Source of the DNA: Flavobacterium algicola
GTDB taxonomy: Bacteria > Bacteroidota > Bacteroidia > Flavobacteriales > Flavobacteriaceae
Direction of reading: 5' to 3'
NCBI RefSeq assembly: GCF_022399565.1
Contig: NZ_JAJTUT010000001.1
Coordinates: 1,539,336-1,603,335, forward strand
Length of the DNA stretch: 64,000 bases
The translations under genes were made by a program, and so were the position numbers. A model generated the notes under the pieces. The model was not told the origin of the DNA. It ran no database searches and was given only the letters and a program-made list of their open reading frames with translations. Each line of letters opens with the position of its first letter. The first letter of the stretch is position 1. This document shows, piece after piece, positions 41,107 through 50,613 of this stretch.

Positions 41107-42087
41107 TTGATTTCAACTTCAGATATATTTACGATCTCATCTCAAAAGCAATTTGAAAAAATAGCTTTAAAAACCTTTCGTTTCCAGTACGAAAATAATC
41201 TTGTGTATCGAGAGTTTTGCAATCATTTAAAAACAGATGTGCACAAAGTAAAATCGTTGAAGCAAATCCCGTTTTTACCAATTCAGTTTTTTAAGAGTCA
41301 TAGCGTTGTAAGCAATCACGATCCCGTTGAAACTACATTTACCAGCAGTGGAACCACAGGAATGATCACTAGTAAACATCTAGTTACAGATGTGTCTATA
41401 TATGAAGAAAGTTATCGAAATGCATTTTCGGAGTTCTATGGCAATATTGAGGACTACGTAGTTTTGGCACTTTTACCATCGTATTTAGAAAGAGAAGGTT
41501 CTTCTTTAATTCATATGGTCGAAAACTTAATAAACCTATCCAATCATGCCGAAAGTGGGTTTTACCTTCACAATCACGACGATTTGATTCAGAAATTAAT
41601 TAAGTTAAATCAGGATGGACAAAATGTACTTTTGATTGGGGTTACTTATGCTTTATTAGATTTGATCGAAAAACAGCGCTTTCAACTTCAAAACATTATT
41701 ATCATGGAGACTGGTGGAATGAAGGGAAAGCGCAAAGAAATGATTAGAGAAGAATTACATGATATTCTCTGTGATGGTTTTGGCGTAAATGCAATTCATT
41801 CTGAATATGGTATGACCGAGCTGCTTTCTCAGGCCTATTCTCTAGGTGATGGTATATTTGAATGTCCGTCTTGGATGCAAATTTTAGTTAGAGATACAGA
41901 AGATGCCCTAACTTATGTCCCAACCGGAAAAACAGGCGGAATCAACGTAATTGACCTTGCAAATATCAACTCGTGCTCATTTATTGCGACTCAAGATTTG
42001 GGCAAAAAATATCCCAATAATTCTTTCGAAGTATTGGGACGTTTTGATAATTCGGATATTCGTGGTTGTAACCTAATGGTACTTTAA
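41107..42087 (+). CDS. LuxE-like acyl-protein synthetase / acyl-adenylate family protein
   Basis: 326 residues if read from the TTG at 41107 (LISTSDIFTISSQKQFE). Upstream TTG codons lie inside the terminator of the previous gene or the promoter, so they are unlikely; no in-frame ATG exists upstream of the conserved part. Motifs: TFTSSGTTGMITSKHLV, an adenylate-forming Ser/Thr/Gly-rich loop, VLIGVTYALLDL, MKGKRKEM, and SEYGMTELLSQAYS. LuxE-type enzymes activate fatty acids as acyl-AMP and transfer them to a protein. The role in this organism is unknown; a polysaccharide or lipid pathway is possible. Confidence 0.75.
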   Translation: MISTSDIFTISSQKQFEKIALKTFRFQYENNLVYREFCNHLKTDVHKVKSLKQIPFLPIQFFKSHSVVSNHDPVETTFTSSGTTGMITSKHLVTDVSIYEESYRNAFSEFYGNIEDYVVLALLPSYLEREGSSLIHMVENLINLSNHAESGFYLHNHDDLIQKLIKLNQDGQNVLLIGVTYALLDLIEKQRFQLQNIIIMETGGMKGKRKEMIREELHDILCDGFGVNAIHSEYGMTELLSQAYSLGDGIFECPSWMQILVRDTEDALTYVPTGKTGGINVIDLANINSCSFIATQDLGKKYPNNSFEVLGRFDNSDIRGCNLMVL

Positions 42088-42139
42088 ATTTTTTATAATT
42101 TTCGAAAAAAAATAAGATGCTAATCGATTTAATTACCTC

Positions 42140-42919
42140 TTATTTGGAAATTGTATGTTGTAGTATTTTCATTTTTTCGGAATATCTCACACCCAATATT
42201 CGAGCCGATGGCGTATCAAAATGCAAATGATCACCTTTATCTGTCAAACCTTCAGAGGAAACTACAGCCGCGTTAGGAATTTCGTTTTCTACAGAGTTGA
42301 TCGCTTTATTGATGAAATGGTCTTTGTTGAAGTGACCAATTTCGCCAGCAACAAAAGGTAGGTTAGGAGTACCTAGATCCCTTCTTAAATTTGCAACTAG
42401 TACTTTAAGCTTGTGGAGGTATTCTTTAGAATCTTTTTCATTATTATCAGATTCTCCTTGATGCCAAAGTATTCCCTTGAGCTTTCCAGATTCCATAGCT
42501 TTTTTTGTGCGTGCAATGGCTTCATCATAGGGATGATGCTGTGAATACTCTGCTCCCGAAACCCAGACTGAAAGTGGAGAACCTCCCCAGGCAGCCGGAA
42601 TAAGACCAATTTTTAAATCTTTATTACCGTTAAGCATTTCTTCTGCAAAACTTATACCAGGTCCCACTCCTGCTATCGCTTTGTCAAAATGCAACGGATC
42701 TTTTGCAATGACCCATTCATTGTTTTTGTTCAGCATCAAAATATTGCTTGACAATGCAGGTGTAATCTCTTCTAGTGGGCCTCTTCCAGCCATATTAGAT
42801 TGCCCAATAAGTAAATACACATCATCTGGCGTATTACTATTTTGACTATGGGCTTCGCAGGCAAAGAAAATCACTAAAAGTGCAAACAAACGAAAAGTGA
42901 TAGATAGATTGACCTTCAT
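42140..42919 (-). CDS. Sialate O-acetylesterase (SASA/DUF303) family protein
   Basis: 259 residues from the ATG at 42919; the TTG nine bases upstream is less suitable. Signal peptide MKVNLSITFRLFALLVIFFA ends near EAHSQ. The SGNH-like triad is visible: Ser in LIGQSNMAG, the WHQGESDNN block and Asp/His in KGDHLHFDTPSA. Removes O-acetyl groups from sugars, by family. Exported to the periplasm or beyond. Single gene between convergent/divergent units. Confidence 0.88.
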   Translation of the reverse strand: MKVNLSITFRLFALLVIFFACEAHSQNSNTPDDVYLLIGQSNMAGRGPLEEITPALSSNILMLNKNNEWVIAKDPLHFDKAIAGVGPGISFAEEMLNGNKDLKIGLIPAAWGGSPLSVWVSGAEYSQHHPYDEAIARTKKAMESGKLKGILWHQGESDNNEKDSKEYLHKLKVLVANLRRDLGTPNLPFVAGEIGHFNKDHFINKAINSVENEIPNAAVVSSEGLTDKGDHLHFDTPSARILGVRYSEKMKILQHTISK

Positions 42920-43003
42920 TTTATGCAATTTATAAAGCTGATGATTATTTATGAAATTTATAAATAACCATCAGCTGTAGTTTTTCTGTTGAACAGTATA
43001 TAT

Positions 43004-44302
43004 TTAAACGACTCTCACTACAAAGTAATTTTTCTTACCGCTTTGCAATAATACAAACTGATTGTTTATCAAATCGGCTGAAGTAAGTATAAAATCTTCT
43101 TTGACTTTTTCTCTATTGATCGAAATTGAATTAGCGGTTAATGCTCTTCTCGCTTCTCCATTCGATTTGAAAAATCCTGTTTTTTCATTTAAGACCGTAA
43201 TAATTTCAATTCCAGTTTCGATTTCAATTTTAGAAATTTCTGCTTGTGGAACACCATCAAAAACTTCGAGAAAAGTAGCTGCATCAAGTGTTTTTAAATC
43301 ATCCGAAGTCGCATTTCCAAAAAGTATCGTAGAAGCTTTTTGTGCTTTTTCTAGCTCTTCTTGTGAATGAACAAAAACAGTCAGTTCTTCGGCCAATCTT
43401 TTTTGTAACACTCTTAAATGTGGCGTAACTTGATGCTCAACAATTAAAGCTTCGATAGCTTCTTTATCTAAAAATGTAAAGATTTTAATATATTTCTCAG
43501 CATCTACGTCAGTAGTATTTAACCAAAATTGGTAAAATTTATAGACAGATGTTTTGTCACTTGTTAGCCAAACATTTCCTCCTTCAGATTTTCCAAATTT
43601 AGAGCCATCTGCTTTTGTAATCAACGGACAAGTCATTGCATATGCTTTGGCTTCTTCGCCTACATTCATACGACGTACTAACTCTGTTCCTGTAGTGATA
43701 TTACCCCATTGATCTGATCCACCCATTTGTAGCATACAGTTGTATTCTTTATGCAAATGGTAAAAATCGTAACCTTGAATTAACTGGTATGTAAACTCAG
43801 TAAATGACATTCCTTCCCCTTCGCCATTGATACGTTTTTTTACAGAGTCTTTTGCCATCATATAGTTAACTGTAATTCGCTTTCCTACATCACGAGCAAA
43901 ATTTATAAACGATAGTTCTTTCATCCAGTCGTAATTATTTACTAAGACTGCTGCATTTTCATCTTTCGAATTAAAATCTAGAAAATGACTTAAAACTCCT
44001 TTAATACCATTCACATTATGTGCTAGAGTTTCTTCGTCAAGTAAATTACGTTCGTCTGATTTTCCAGAAGGGTCTCCAATCATACCAGTAGCTCCACCTA
44101 CTAATGCAATAGGTTTGTGACCAAAATTTTTAAGATGTACTAGAAGTATAATTGGCACCAAACTTCCAATATGCAAGGAGTCTGAAGTAGGATCAAAGCC
44201 AATATAAGTTGCTGTCATTTCCTTTAAAAGTTGTTCTTCTGTTCCCGGCATAATGTCGTGAACTAAACCGCGCCATTGTAATTCAGTAATAATATTTTTC
44301 AT
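43004..44302 (-). CDS. tyrS: Tyrosyl-tRNA synthetase
   Basis: 432 residues from ATG 44302 ([16 protein letters not shown]). The class I signatures are HIGS ([12 protein letters not shown], residues 43-54) and [12 protein letters not shown] for [25 protein letters not shown] and the C-terminal S4-like domain ([18 protein letters not shown]) complete the TyrRS architecture. Charges tRNA-Tyr in the cytoplasm. A longer frame to 44344 has no family support. Transcribed alone. Confidence 0.96.
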   Translation of the reverse strand: MKNIITELQWRGLVHDIMPGTEEQLLKEMTATYIGFDPTSDSLHIGSLVPIILLVHLKNFGHKPIALVGGATGMIGDPSGKSDERNLLDEETLAHNVNGIKGVLSHFLDFNSKDENAAVLVNNYDWMKELSFINFARDVGKRITVNYMMAKDSVKKRINGEGEGMSFTEFTYQLIQGYDFYHLHKEYNCMLQMGGSDQWGNITTGTELVRRMNVGEEAKAYAMTCPLITKADGSKFGKSEGGNVWLTSDKTSVYKFYQFWLNTTDVDAEKYIKIFTFLDKEAIEALIVEHQVTPHLRVLQKRLAEELTVFVHSQEELEKAQKASTILFGNATSDDLKTLDAATFLEVFDGVPQAEISKIEIETGIEIITVLNEKTGFFKSNGEARRALTANSISINREKVKEDFILTSADLINNQFVLLQSGKKNYFVVRVV

Positions 44303-44461
44303 CTTTTTAATCAATTTCAGCAAAGATAACAATTCAAATGTCAAATTTCAATATCTATCCCATTCGTGCTCAAAATTATAATAAAATCTTAAAATTTATA
44401 AAATGTAACAATCTGAAAATGTGTTAGGTCTCGATTTATTTGTTCTTACTGCGGTTGAATA

Positions 44462-44491
44462 TTGTCATTGCTATTGAATTTTATACCTTTG
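44462..44491 (+). promoter_or_regulatory. Promoter of the NAD-dependent epimerase gene
   Basis: TTG (44462-44464), 19 bases, TACCTTTG (44484-44491). The ATG at 44497 begins five bases after this element, so the leader is very short. Confidence 0.6.
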
Positions 44492-44496
44492 TATTT

Positions 44497-45486
44497 ATGG
44501 TATTACTTACAGGAGGAACAGGACTGGTTGGGGCACATTTGTTAATTCGTTTGATAGAAAACGGTGAAAAAGTGCGTGCTACTTATCGTAATAGAAATGC
44601 AATCGAGAAAACAAAAGCGCTATTTGCATATTACCAGAAAGAGACTCTTTTTGATGCGATAGAGTGGAAGGAAGCAGATGTTACCAACATCACGCAACTA
44701 GAAGAAGCTTTTATTGGTATCGAATATGTATACCATTGCGCTGGACTAATTTCTTTTCAACCATCTGATGAAGGTCGACTTCGTAAAACTAATATTGAAG
44801 GTACGGCAAATGTCGTGAACTTTTGTCTTGCCAATAATGTAATAAAATTATGTTACATCAGTTCTGTAGCTGCTTTAGGTGATTTGGCAGAGCATGAAAC
44901 TGTAGTAACCGAATCAACAGAGTGGAATCCTGAAAAACCTCATTCTGATTACGCCATTTCAAAATATGGTGCTGAGATGGAGATATGGCGAGGGCAACAG
45001 GAAGGTCTGCAAAGTGTTATCATTAACCCTGGAATAATTCTTGGGCCAGGTTTTGATGATCAAGGAAGTGGTTTGCTGTATAAAAGAGTCGCCAAAGGCT
45101 TATCATTTTACACTACAGGTGTTACCGCATTTATTGCAGTTCCTGATGTTGTCGAAATTGCGATCAAACTTATAAATAGTTCTATCGTAAATGAGCGCTA
45201 TACACTTGTGGCGGAGAATAGTTCTTACCAACAAATTTTGAACTCAATGAGTGATGCGTTAAATGTAAAGCGTCCTAGTATACATGCCAAAGGTTGGTTA
45301 CTTGAGATTGCTTGGCGATTGGATAAATTTGCTTCGTTTTTATTTCGATCGAAAAGAAATCTAACAAAGTACATGGCTAGATCCAGTTATAATAGTAGAA
45401 TCTTCTCAAATGAAAAAATAAAAGCTGATTTAAAAATCAGCTTTATAGATGTTCATCAGTATATTAAAAAGATTGCAAAAGTTTAA
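44497..45486 (+). CDS. NAD-dependent epimerase/dehydratase family protein
   Basis: 329 residues from the ATG at 44497, placed by the promoter and the Rossmann start VLLTGGTGLVGAHLL. The frame from 44440 would precede the promoter. NAD-binding GGTGLVG near residues 6-12, then the YHCAGLIS strand and the catalytic SDYAISKYGAE (Tyr-x3-Lys). It is an extended SDR, of the dihydroflavonol/NAD-dependent group; the substrate is not visible. Its 3' end overlaps the DUF4296 lipoprotein gene by 4 bases. Confidence 0.85.
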   Translation: MVLLTGGTGLVGAHLLIRLIENGEKVRATYRNRNAIEKTKALFAYYQKETLFDAIEWKEADVTNITQLEEAFIGIEYVYHCAGLISFQPSDEGRLRKTNIEGTANVVNFCLANNVIKLCYISSVAALGDLAEHETVVTESTEWNPEKPHSDYAISKYGAEMEIWRGQQEGLQSVIINPGIILGPGFDDQGSGLLYKRVAKGLSFYTTGVTAFIAVPDVVEIAIKLINSSIVNERYTLVAENSSYQQILNSMSDALNVKRPSIHAKGWLLEIAWRLDKFASFLFRSKRNLTKYMARSSYNSRIFSNEKIKADLKISFIDVHQYIKKIAKV

Positions 45487-45953
45487 TTTAAGACACCTTC
45501 TGTTTCTACAGGTGCTTGTTCTAGCTTTTCCTTTATGTTAGTTTTCTTAGCCACCGAATCATTTTTGATGGTTTTTGATTTCTTGGTCTTCAATGAATCG
45601 GCACGTTCTTTTATTCTTATTAGCGTGTCCACTTTTTTTAAATCAGATTCAATTCGAACTTTGACTTGATCAAAAATGTCTTTGTAATTTTTATAATCAG
45701 CAGCATAATAACTGTTGCTTTTTGAAAACTGGACACTATCGATATTATACTTCTTAAAAATATATTCTAATTCTGTACCCTTGTACTTCTGTAAAGTGGC
45801 AGCATTTTGGTACCTAATCACATTTAGTAATGACAAATCATAAAGTATATCTACCATCTCTTTTTTGTCAATAAGGTTGTCAGGTTTCTCCATAACCTGA
45901 TCTTTACACCCTACCCAAAAAAATAAAAAAAGGAGTATGCCTATCTTTTTCAT
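45483..45953 (-). CDS. DUF4296 lipoprotein
   Basis: 156 residues. Signal peptide with Cys at the lipobox (LLFLFFWVGC), then KPDNLIDKKEMVDILYDLSLL, YNIDSVQFSKSNSYYA, and a Lys/Asp-rich coiled C terminus. This is the DUF4296 pattern, a conserved Bacteroidota lipoprotein of unknown function. Genes for dihydroorotase and the glycosyltransferase lie directly upstream on the same strand, and the order DPM1-like, pyrC-like, DUF4296 is a common cluster in the phylum. Confidence 0.85.
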   Translation of the reverse strand: MKKIGILLFLFFWVGCKDQVMEKPDNLIDKKEMVDILYDLSLLNVIRYQNAATLQKYKGTELEYIFKKYNIDSVQFSKSNSYYAADYKNYKDIFDQVKVRIESDLKKVDTLIRIKERADSLKTKKSKTIKNDSVAKKTNIKEKLEQAPVETEGVLN

Positions 45954-45983
45954 AACTTGAATTTTATGATGTAATTCTGGTAA

Positions 45984-47330
45984 TTAAAAATCTCTATCAA
46001 ATAACAGTCTACGTCCAGCTTTGACGTCCTTCACTTTAAAAGCTTTGTAAATTAACTGACCATTTACAAAAGTATGTGTAATTCTAGATTTAAAAGTGAA
46101 ACCTTCAAAAGGAGACCATCCACATTTTGCTAGAATATTTTCTTTCTTAACACTCCACGGCAAACCTGCGTTGACAATCACCAAATCGGCATAATATCCC
46201 ACTTTGATAAAACCTCTCTTCTCAATTTGAAAGATTTTTGCAGGGTTATGACACATTTTTTCAACGATTTTCTCAATGCTAATTTTTCCTTGGTGGTAAG
46301 CTTCAAACATGGCTACTACTGCATGCTGTACCAAAGGTCCTCCAGAAGGAGCTTTTAAATAAGATTGTTTTTTCTCTTCAAGCGTGTGAGGAGCGTGATC
46401 AGTAGCGATAACATCTATTCGATCATCTAATAGTGCTTTCCATAATGCATCTCTATCAGTGGCAGTTTTTACTGCAGGATTCCATTTTATTAAATTTCCT
46501 TTTGTAGCATAATCATCATTTGAAAACCAAAGATGATGAATACAAACTTCAGCAGTAATTCTCTTTTCTGCCAATGGGATTTTATTGGTAAACAAATCCA
46601 TTTCTTTTGCAGTCGAAAGATGAAAGATGTGTAAGCGAGCCCCAGTTTTTTTGGCAAGAGCTACAGCTTTTGATGAGGATATATAGCAAGCTTCCTCAGA
46701 ACGAATCAAATGATGCGCTGTTACAGGAACATCATCTCCATACTCTGCAATATACTTTGCTGTATTTTCTTTAATAGTTGTTTCGTCTTCACAATGAACT
46801 GCGATTAGCAAAGGAGTACTAGAGAATATTTTTTCTAGCGTAGCTTCATTATCAACTAACATGTTACCAGTTGAAGATCCCAAGAATATTTTGATACCAG
46901 CAACATTTTTTGAATTGGTTTTCAGAACCTCTTCAAGATTGTCATTGGTTGCTCCCATCATAAATGAATAATTCGCATACGATTTTTCGGCAGCCAATTC
47001 GTATTTTTGTTCTAGGATTTCTTGAGTAACGGCGTTAGGGATGGTATTAGGTTGTTCGATAAACGATGTAATTCCACCTGCAACTGCTGCTCTTGATTCT
47101 GATTCAATATCACCTTTGTGAGTTAAACCGGGCTCTCTAAAGTGAACTTGATCATCGATTGCACCGGGCATTAAGTAATTCCCTTCGGCGTCAATAATTA
47201 CGTAATCGGATGATTTTGCACTAATGCTTTCTGAAATTTCAACAATTAAGTCATTTTCAATTAAAACATCGCCCTCAAAAATCACTCCCTCATTTACTAT
47301 TTTGGCATTCTTAATTAAAACCCTGTTCAT
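45984..47330 (-). CDS. Dihydroorotase (amidohydrolase, PyrC/AllB type)
   Basis: 448 residues. Metal-binding motifs: DDQVHFREPGLTHKGD, GIKIFLGSSTGN (Lys suited to carboxylation), VHCEDE, HIFHLST, ATDHAPHT. The sequence is the type I dihydroorotase or allantoinase type; in this gene neighbourhood (with the DPM1-like and DUF4296 genes) dihydroorotase of the pyrimidine pathway is the usual annotation. The alternative is allantoinase. Overlaps neither neighbour. Confidence 0.88.
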   Translation of the reverse strand: MNRVLIKNAKIVNEGVIFEGDVLIENDLIVEISESISAKSSDYVIIDAEGNYLMPGAIDDQVHFREPGLTHKGDIESESRAAVAGGITSFIEQPNTIPNAVTQEILEQKYELAAEKSYANYSFMMGATNDNLEEVLKTNSKNVAGIKIFLGSSTGNMLVDNEATLEKIFSSTPLLIAVHCEDETTIKENTAKYIAEYGDDVPVTAHHLIRSEEACYISSSKAVALAKKTGARLHIFHLSTAKEMDLFTNKIPLAEKRITAEVCIHHLWFSNDDYATKGNLIKWNPAVKTATDRDALWKALLDDRIDVIATDHAPHTLEEKKQSYLKAPSGGPLVQHAVVAMFEAYHQGKISIEKIVEKMCHNPAKIFQIEKRGFIKVGYYADLVIVNAGLPWSVKKENILAKCGWSPFEGFTFKSRITHTFVNGQLIYKAFKVKDVKAGRRLLFDRDF

Positions 47331-47341
47331 TGTACTAATTC

Positions 47342-48067
47342 TTATAATGTATTAAATAATTTTTTTAATCTCAGAGAAATTACTCCAAACACAGCTTCTA
47401 TAATAATAGAATTACTCATTTTGGACTGTCCTTTGGTTCTATCGGTAAAGATAATAGGAACTTCGGTAATTTTAAATTTGCGACAGTAAGTTCGGTATTT
47501 CATTTCAATTTGAAAAGCGTAACCAACAAATTTTATCTTATCTAGTTTTATAGTTTCAAGCACGTTTCGTTTGTAACAAACAAATCCTGCTGTAGCGTCG
47601 TGAATTTGCATTCCGGTTATCATGCGTACATATACAGAGGCAAAGTAAGACATTAAAACTCTGCTCAGTGGCCAGTTTACAACATTTACACCTGTTACAT
47701 AACGGGAACCAATGGCTAAATCGGCATCTCCAAAATGACAAGCGTTGTAAAGTTTTTCTAAATCGTTGGGATTGTGTGAGAAATCGGCATCCATCTCAAA
47801 TATAAAATCATATTTTCGAGCGATAGCCCATTTAAAGCCGTGAACATAGGCAGTACCAAGTCCCGCTTTTTTCATTCTTTTTTCCAAAAACAATCGATTT
47901 TCAAATTCAGACTGCAATGCAATAACCTTATCTGCCGTGTGATCTGGCGAATTATCATCTATTACAACTATATGAAAGTTCTTATGCTGCGACAGCACAG
48001 AACGGATGATACTTTCGATGTTTTCAATTTCGTTATAGGTAGGAATTATAACAATACAGTCACTCAT
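47342..48067 (-). CDS. Polyprenol monophosphomannose synthase-like glycosyltransferase (GT2)
   Basis: 241 residues, GT-A fold: VIIPTYNEIENI at the start, VIDDNSPDHTAD nucleotide binding, FEMDADFSHNP (DxD variant), AIGSRYVTG and TEVPIIFTDRTKGQSKMS. Nearly all the motifs are those of bacterial dolichol/polyprenol-phosphate mannose synthases. It moves a mannose from GDP-mannose to polyprenyl phosphate at the membrane for glycosylation. Upstream of dihydroorotase by 11 bases. Confidence 0.9.
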   Translation of the reverse strand: MSDCIVIIPTYNEIENIESIIRSVLSQHKNFHIVVIDDNSPDHTADKVIALQSEFENRLFLEKRMKKAGLGTAYVHGFKWAIARKYDFIFEMDADFSHNPNDLEKLYNACHFGDADLAIGSRYVTGVNVVNWPLSRVLMSYFASVYVRMITGMQIHDATAGFVCYKRNVLETIKLDKIKFVGYAFQIEMKYRTYCRKFKITEVPIIFTDRTKGQSKMSNSIIIEAVFGVISLRLKKLFNTL

Positions 48068-48171
48068 TTTTCAAATAATTTCAACGCAAAAGTAAACTTT
48101 TTAAAGCATTTCAATGATAATAAAACTATAATAAAAAGTTTGAAACAAAAATTTACTAATTTTGTCGCAAT

Positions 48172-48843
48172 ATGACAGAACATTTACTTCATCCAAGAAT
48201 TATTGAGAGCAAAGATTGGGCAACAATTTTATTTGTACTGTCGTTTATGCTTATAGCCGTAACCCGATCAACCAATGAAGGTCGATTTGGAGATTTTATG
48301 AATCTTCTCTTTTCTGATAAGTATTCTAAAATATACCGTGACCCAACTCACTTAAAAAGCACCTTCACAATTGTCTTGTTTTTTGTTCAAGCAATCTCTT
48401 TTGCTTTTTTTATACAACTGTCTTTGAGTGTTTTTGGATCAGCCTCCAAGACTGATTTTATACTTTATATTCAAATTGTAACATTTGTTATTTTCTTCAT
48501 TTTATCAAAATACCTGATTGAGAAAATAATCGCAACAGCATTCAATATTGAGGATTTTGCTGCGCAGTTTAACCTTCAAAAAGTTACATATCGAACATAT
48601 ATTGGTCTTTTGATACTTCCTTTTAACATAATTTTGTTTTACCACGATACTATTTCTATTATAATACCACAAGTAATTATAGCTATGTTGTTGATAGCTA
48701 ATGTTTTGATTTATTTGGTATCAATAAAAAATTATCAAAATCTAATATTCAGCAAGTTGTTTTATTTTATTTTATATCTTTGCACTCTCGAAATAGCCCC
48801 CTATTTTTTTATGTATTATTTGTACACAAAAGGTAGCGCTTAG
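48172..48843 (+). CDS. DUF4271 membrane protein
   Basis: 223 residues. Hydrophobic segments: about 18-32, 65-85, 95-115, 140-160, 163-183 and 195-217, giving a five- to six-helix integral membrane protein. The sequences RIIESKDWATILF and LLFSDKYSKIYRDP near the N terminus match DUF4271. The gene directly precedes hemD in the same direction, 13 bases apart, the usual context of this family. Function unknown. Confidence 0.85.
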   Translation: MTEHLLHPRIIESKDWATILFVLSFMLIAVTRSTNEGRFGDFMNLLFSDKYSKIYRDPTHLKSTFTIVLFFVQAISFAFFIQLSLSVFGSASKTDFILYIQIVTFVIFFILSKYLIEKIIATAFNIEDFAAQFNLQKVTYRTYIGLLILPFNIILFYHDTISIIIPQVIIAMLLIANVLIYLVSIKNYQNLIFSKLFYFILYLCTLEIAPYFFMYYLYTKGSA

Positions 48844-48856
48844 AAACTGTTAAAAT

Positions 48857-49606
48857 ATGAAAGTGAAAACTATTTTGGTGTCACAACCTGAGCCTAAAGT
48901 TGAGAATTCTCCTTACTTTGAATTGCAACAAAAGCATAAAATAAAAATTGATTTCAGACCTTTTATCCATATAGAAGGAGTTAATGCAAAAGAGATTCGT
49001 CTACAAAAAATCGATCTTAATAATTTTACTGCAATTATTTTAACGAGTCGCAACGCCGTAGATCATTTTTTTAGAGTAGCTGAAGAAATGCGTTTCAAAG
49101 TTCCTGAAGGATTAAAGTATTTTTGCCAATCGGAAGCTGTTGCTTTCTACTTGCAAAAATATGTGGTGTATAGAAAACGTAAAATTTATGTTGGAGGAAA
49201 AGATTTTGCAGATTTATCACCGCTGATTAAAAAGTATAAGGATGAGAAATTCCTATTACCTGCGTCTGATCAATTGAATGCTGATGCACCTACTACATTA
49301 AATAACTTGAAAGTAGACTGGACTCAAGCCACTTTTTACAAAACTGTAATGAGTGATTTGTCTGATCTTGCTGATGTTTATTATGATGTTTTGGCTTTTT
49401 TCAGTCCAACTGGAATCAAGTCATTGTTTAAAAACTTTCCAGATTTTAAACAAAACGAAACTAGAATTGCTGTTTTTGGTAGTACTACCCAAAAAGAAGC
49501 CTTGGATTGTGGTTTGAGAATTGATATTCTTGCTCCAACTCCTGGTACACCTTCAATGACAATGGCAATCGAAAAATACATTGTAGAAAATAATAAATCA
49601 AAGTAA
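48857..49606 (+). CDS. hemD: Uroporphyrinogen-III synthase
   Basis: 249 residues, two similar alpha/beta domains as in HemD: KTILVSQPEPKVEN opening, ILTSRNAVDHFFR, then YFCQSEAVAFYL, and the second VLAFFSPTGIKSL with IAVFGSTTQKEALDCGLRIDILAPTPGTPSM. The STGIKSL-like TSPNA analogue and the APTPG motif fit. It closes and inverts the fourth ring of the tetrapyrrole. Preceded by DUF4271 gene and followed by a terminator. Confidence 0.86.
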   Translation: MKVKTILVSQPEPKVENSPYFELQQKHKIKIDFRPFIHIEGVNAKEIRLQKIDLNNFTAIILTSRNAVDHFFRVAEEMRFKVPEGLKYFCQSEAVAFYLQKYVVYRKRKIYVGGKDFADLSPLIKKYKDEKFLLPASDQLNADAPTTLNNLKVDWTQATFYKTVMSDLSDLADVYYDVLAFFSPTGIKSLFKNFPDFKQNETRIAVFGSTTQKEALDCGLRIDILAPTPGTPSMTMAIEKYIVENNKSK

Positions 49607-49629
49607 TTTTTTACTAGAATTATATAAGT

Positions 49630-49662
49630 CAAAAAAAAACCGCAACTAATTGCGGTTTTTTT
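49630..49662 (+). terminator. Terminator of hemD
   Basis: AAAAACCGCAA and TTGCGGTTTTT pair with a 4-base loop and T run. Also suitable on the minus strand for the metallopeptidase gene. Confidence 0.9.
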
Positions 49663-49700
49663 GTTTCCTGTTTTTTTGAATAAAAGAGCTATAGCTCTAA

Positions 49701-50390
49701 TTAGTCTCTTCTGCTTCCACCCATATAAATTGAAATATAATACAGTAACGTAGCGATAGAACCTAATGCAGCTACAACGTAGGTGCGAGCTGCCCATTTC
49801 AAAGAATCTTCTGCTCCGGCGTACTCGGCATGATTTAGCATGTTTTTGTTTTTAAGCCAGGCTAGAGCTCTGTTACTTGCATCGTATTCTACTGGTAATG
49901 TAACAAGTGAGAAGATAGTAGTCGCTGCAAACAAAACGATACCAGCCAACAATAACTGCGGAAAACTATTTAATAACAATATACCTCCCAGTAAAACCCA
50001 TTGCATATAGCTAGAAGCTACATTTACAAAAGGTACCAATTTGGAACGCATCGTCAACCACTGGTAACCAACAGCATGTTGTACAGCGTGTCCGCACTCA
50101 TGAGCAGCCACAGCAGCCGCCGCTGCATTGCGTTGGTTGTATACAGCTTCGCTTAAGTTTACTGTTTTGTTTACTGGATTGTAGTGGTCGGTCAATTGAC
50201 CTGGAGTCGAAATAACGCGCACATCATAAATACCATTATCGGCGAGCATTTTTTGAGCAATCTCAGCTCCGCTCATATGATTTTGCAAATGCAGTTTCGA
50301 ATAAAATTCAAATTTGCTTTTAAGTCTTGAACTAACCAACCAGCTGAAAAGCATTATGATTCCAGCCAATACAAGATATCCTGTTCCCAT
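49701..50390 (-). CDS. Zinc-dependent membrane metallopeptidase (YugP-like)
   Basis: 229 residues: N-terminal membrane helix, then NHMSGAEIAQKMLADN, DHYNPVNKTVNLSEAVY and VAAHECGHAVQHAVGY (zinc motif HExxH, with glutamate: H-E-C-G-H), followed by three hydrophobic helices (about 125-145, 150-170, 200-220). Pattern and length fit the DUF zinc peptidase family (PF04298). Probably integral; target unknown. Single gene. Confidence 0.88.
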   Translation of the reverse strand: MGTGYLVLAGIIMLFSWLVSSRLKSKFEFYSKLHLQNHMSGAEIAQKMLADNGIYDVRVISTPGQLTDHYNPVNKTVNLSEAVYNQRNAAAAAVAAHECGHAVQHAVGYQWLTMRSKLVPFVNVASSYMQWVLLGGILLLNSFPQLLLAGIVLFAATTIFSLVTLPVEYDASNRALAWLKNKNMLNHAEYAGAEDSLKWAARTYVVAALGSIATLLYYISIYMGGSRRD

Positions 50391-50515
50391 GTTTTTTATT
50401 TTAAGTTTTTTATTTGACTATTAGATAGCAAATTCTGAACCAATTTGATAAAAGTGTCATTGTGGCAATGGTTAATTATTTATTAAATAGAACTTTAGAT
50501 TAAAATTTTAAAAAA

Positions 50516-50559
50516 AAATCCAAATTCCAATTAACTAATTGTTAATAGAATTTGGATTT
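50516..50559 (-). terminator. Terminator of leuS
   Basis: AAATCCAAATTC (50516-50527) pairs with GAATTTGGATTT (50548-50559), 12 bp perfect, 20-base loop, A/T-rich ends. Confidence 0.75.
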
Positions 50560-50613
50560 AAGTTGTTGCTTTATATTCAGGTTAAAGCAATAATTATTTA
50601 ATTAGTACAATTG

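Noticed and set aside
43062-43370. 102-residue plus-strand frame
   Set aside because: Antisense to the C-terminal part of tyrS, no recognised motif.
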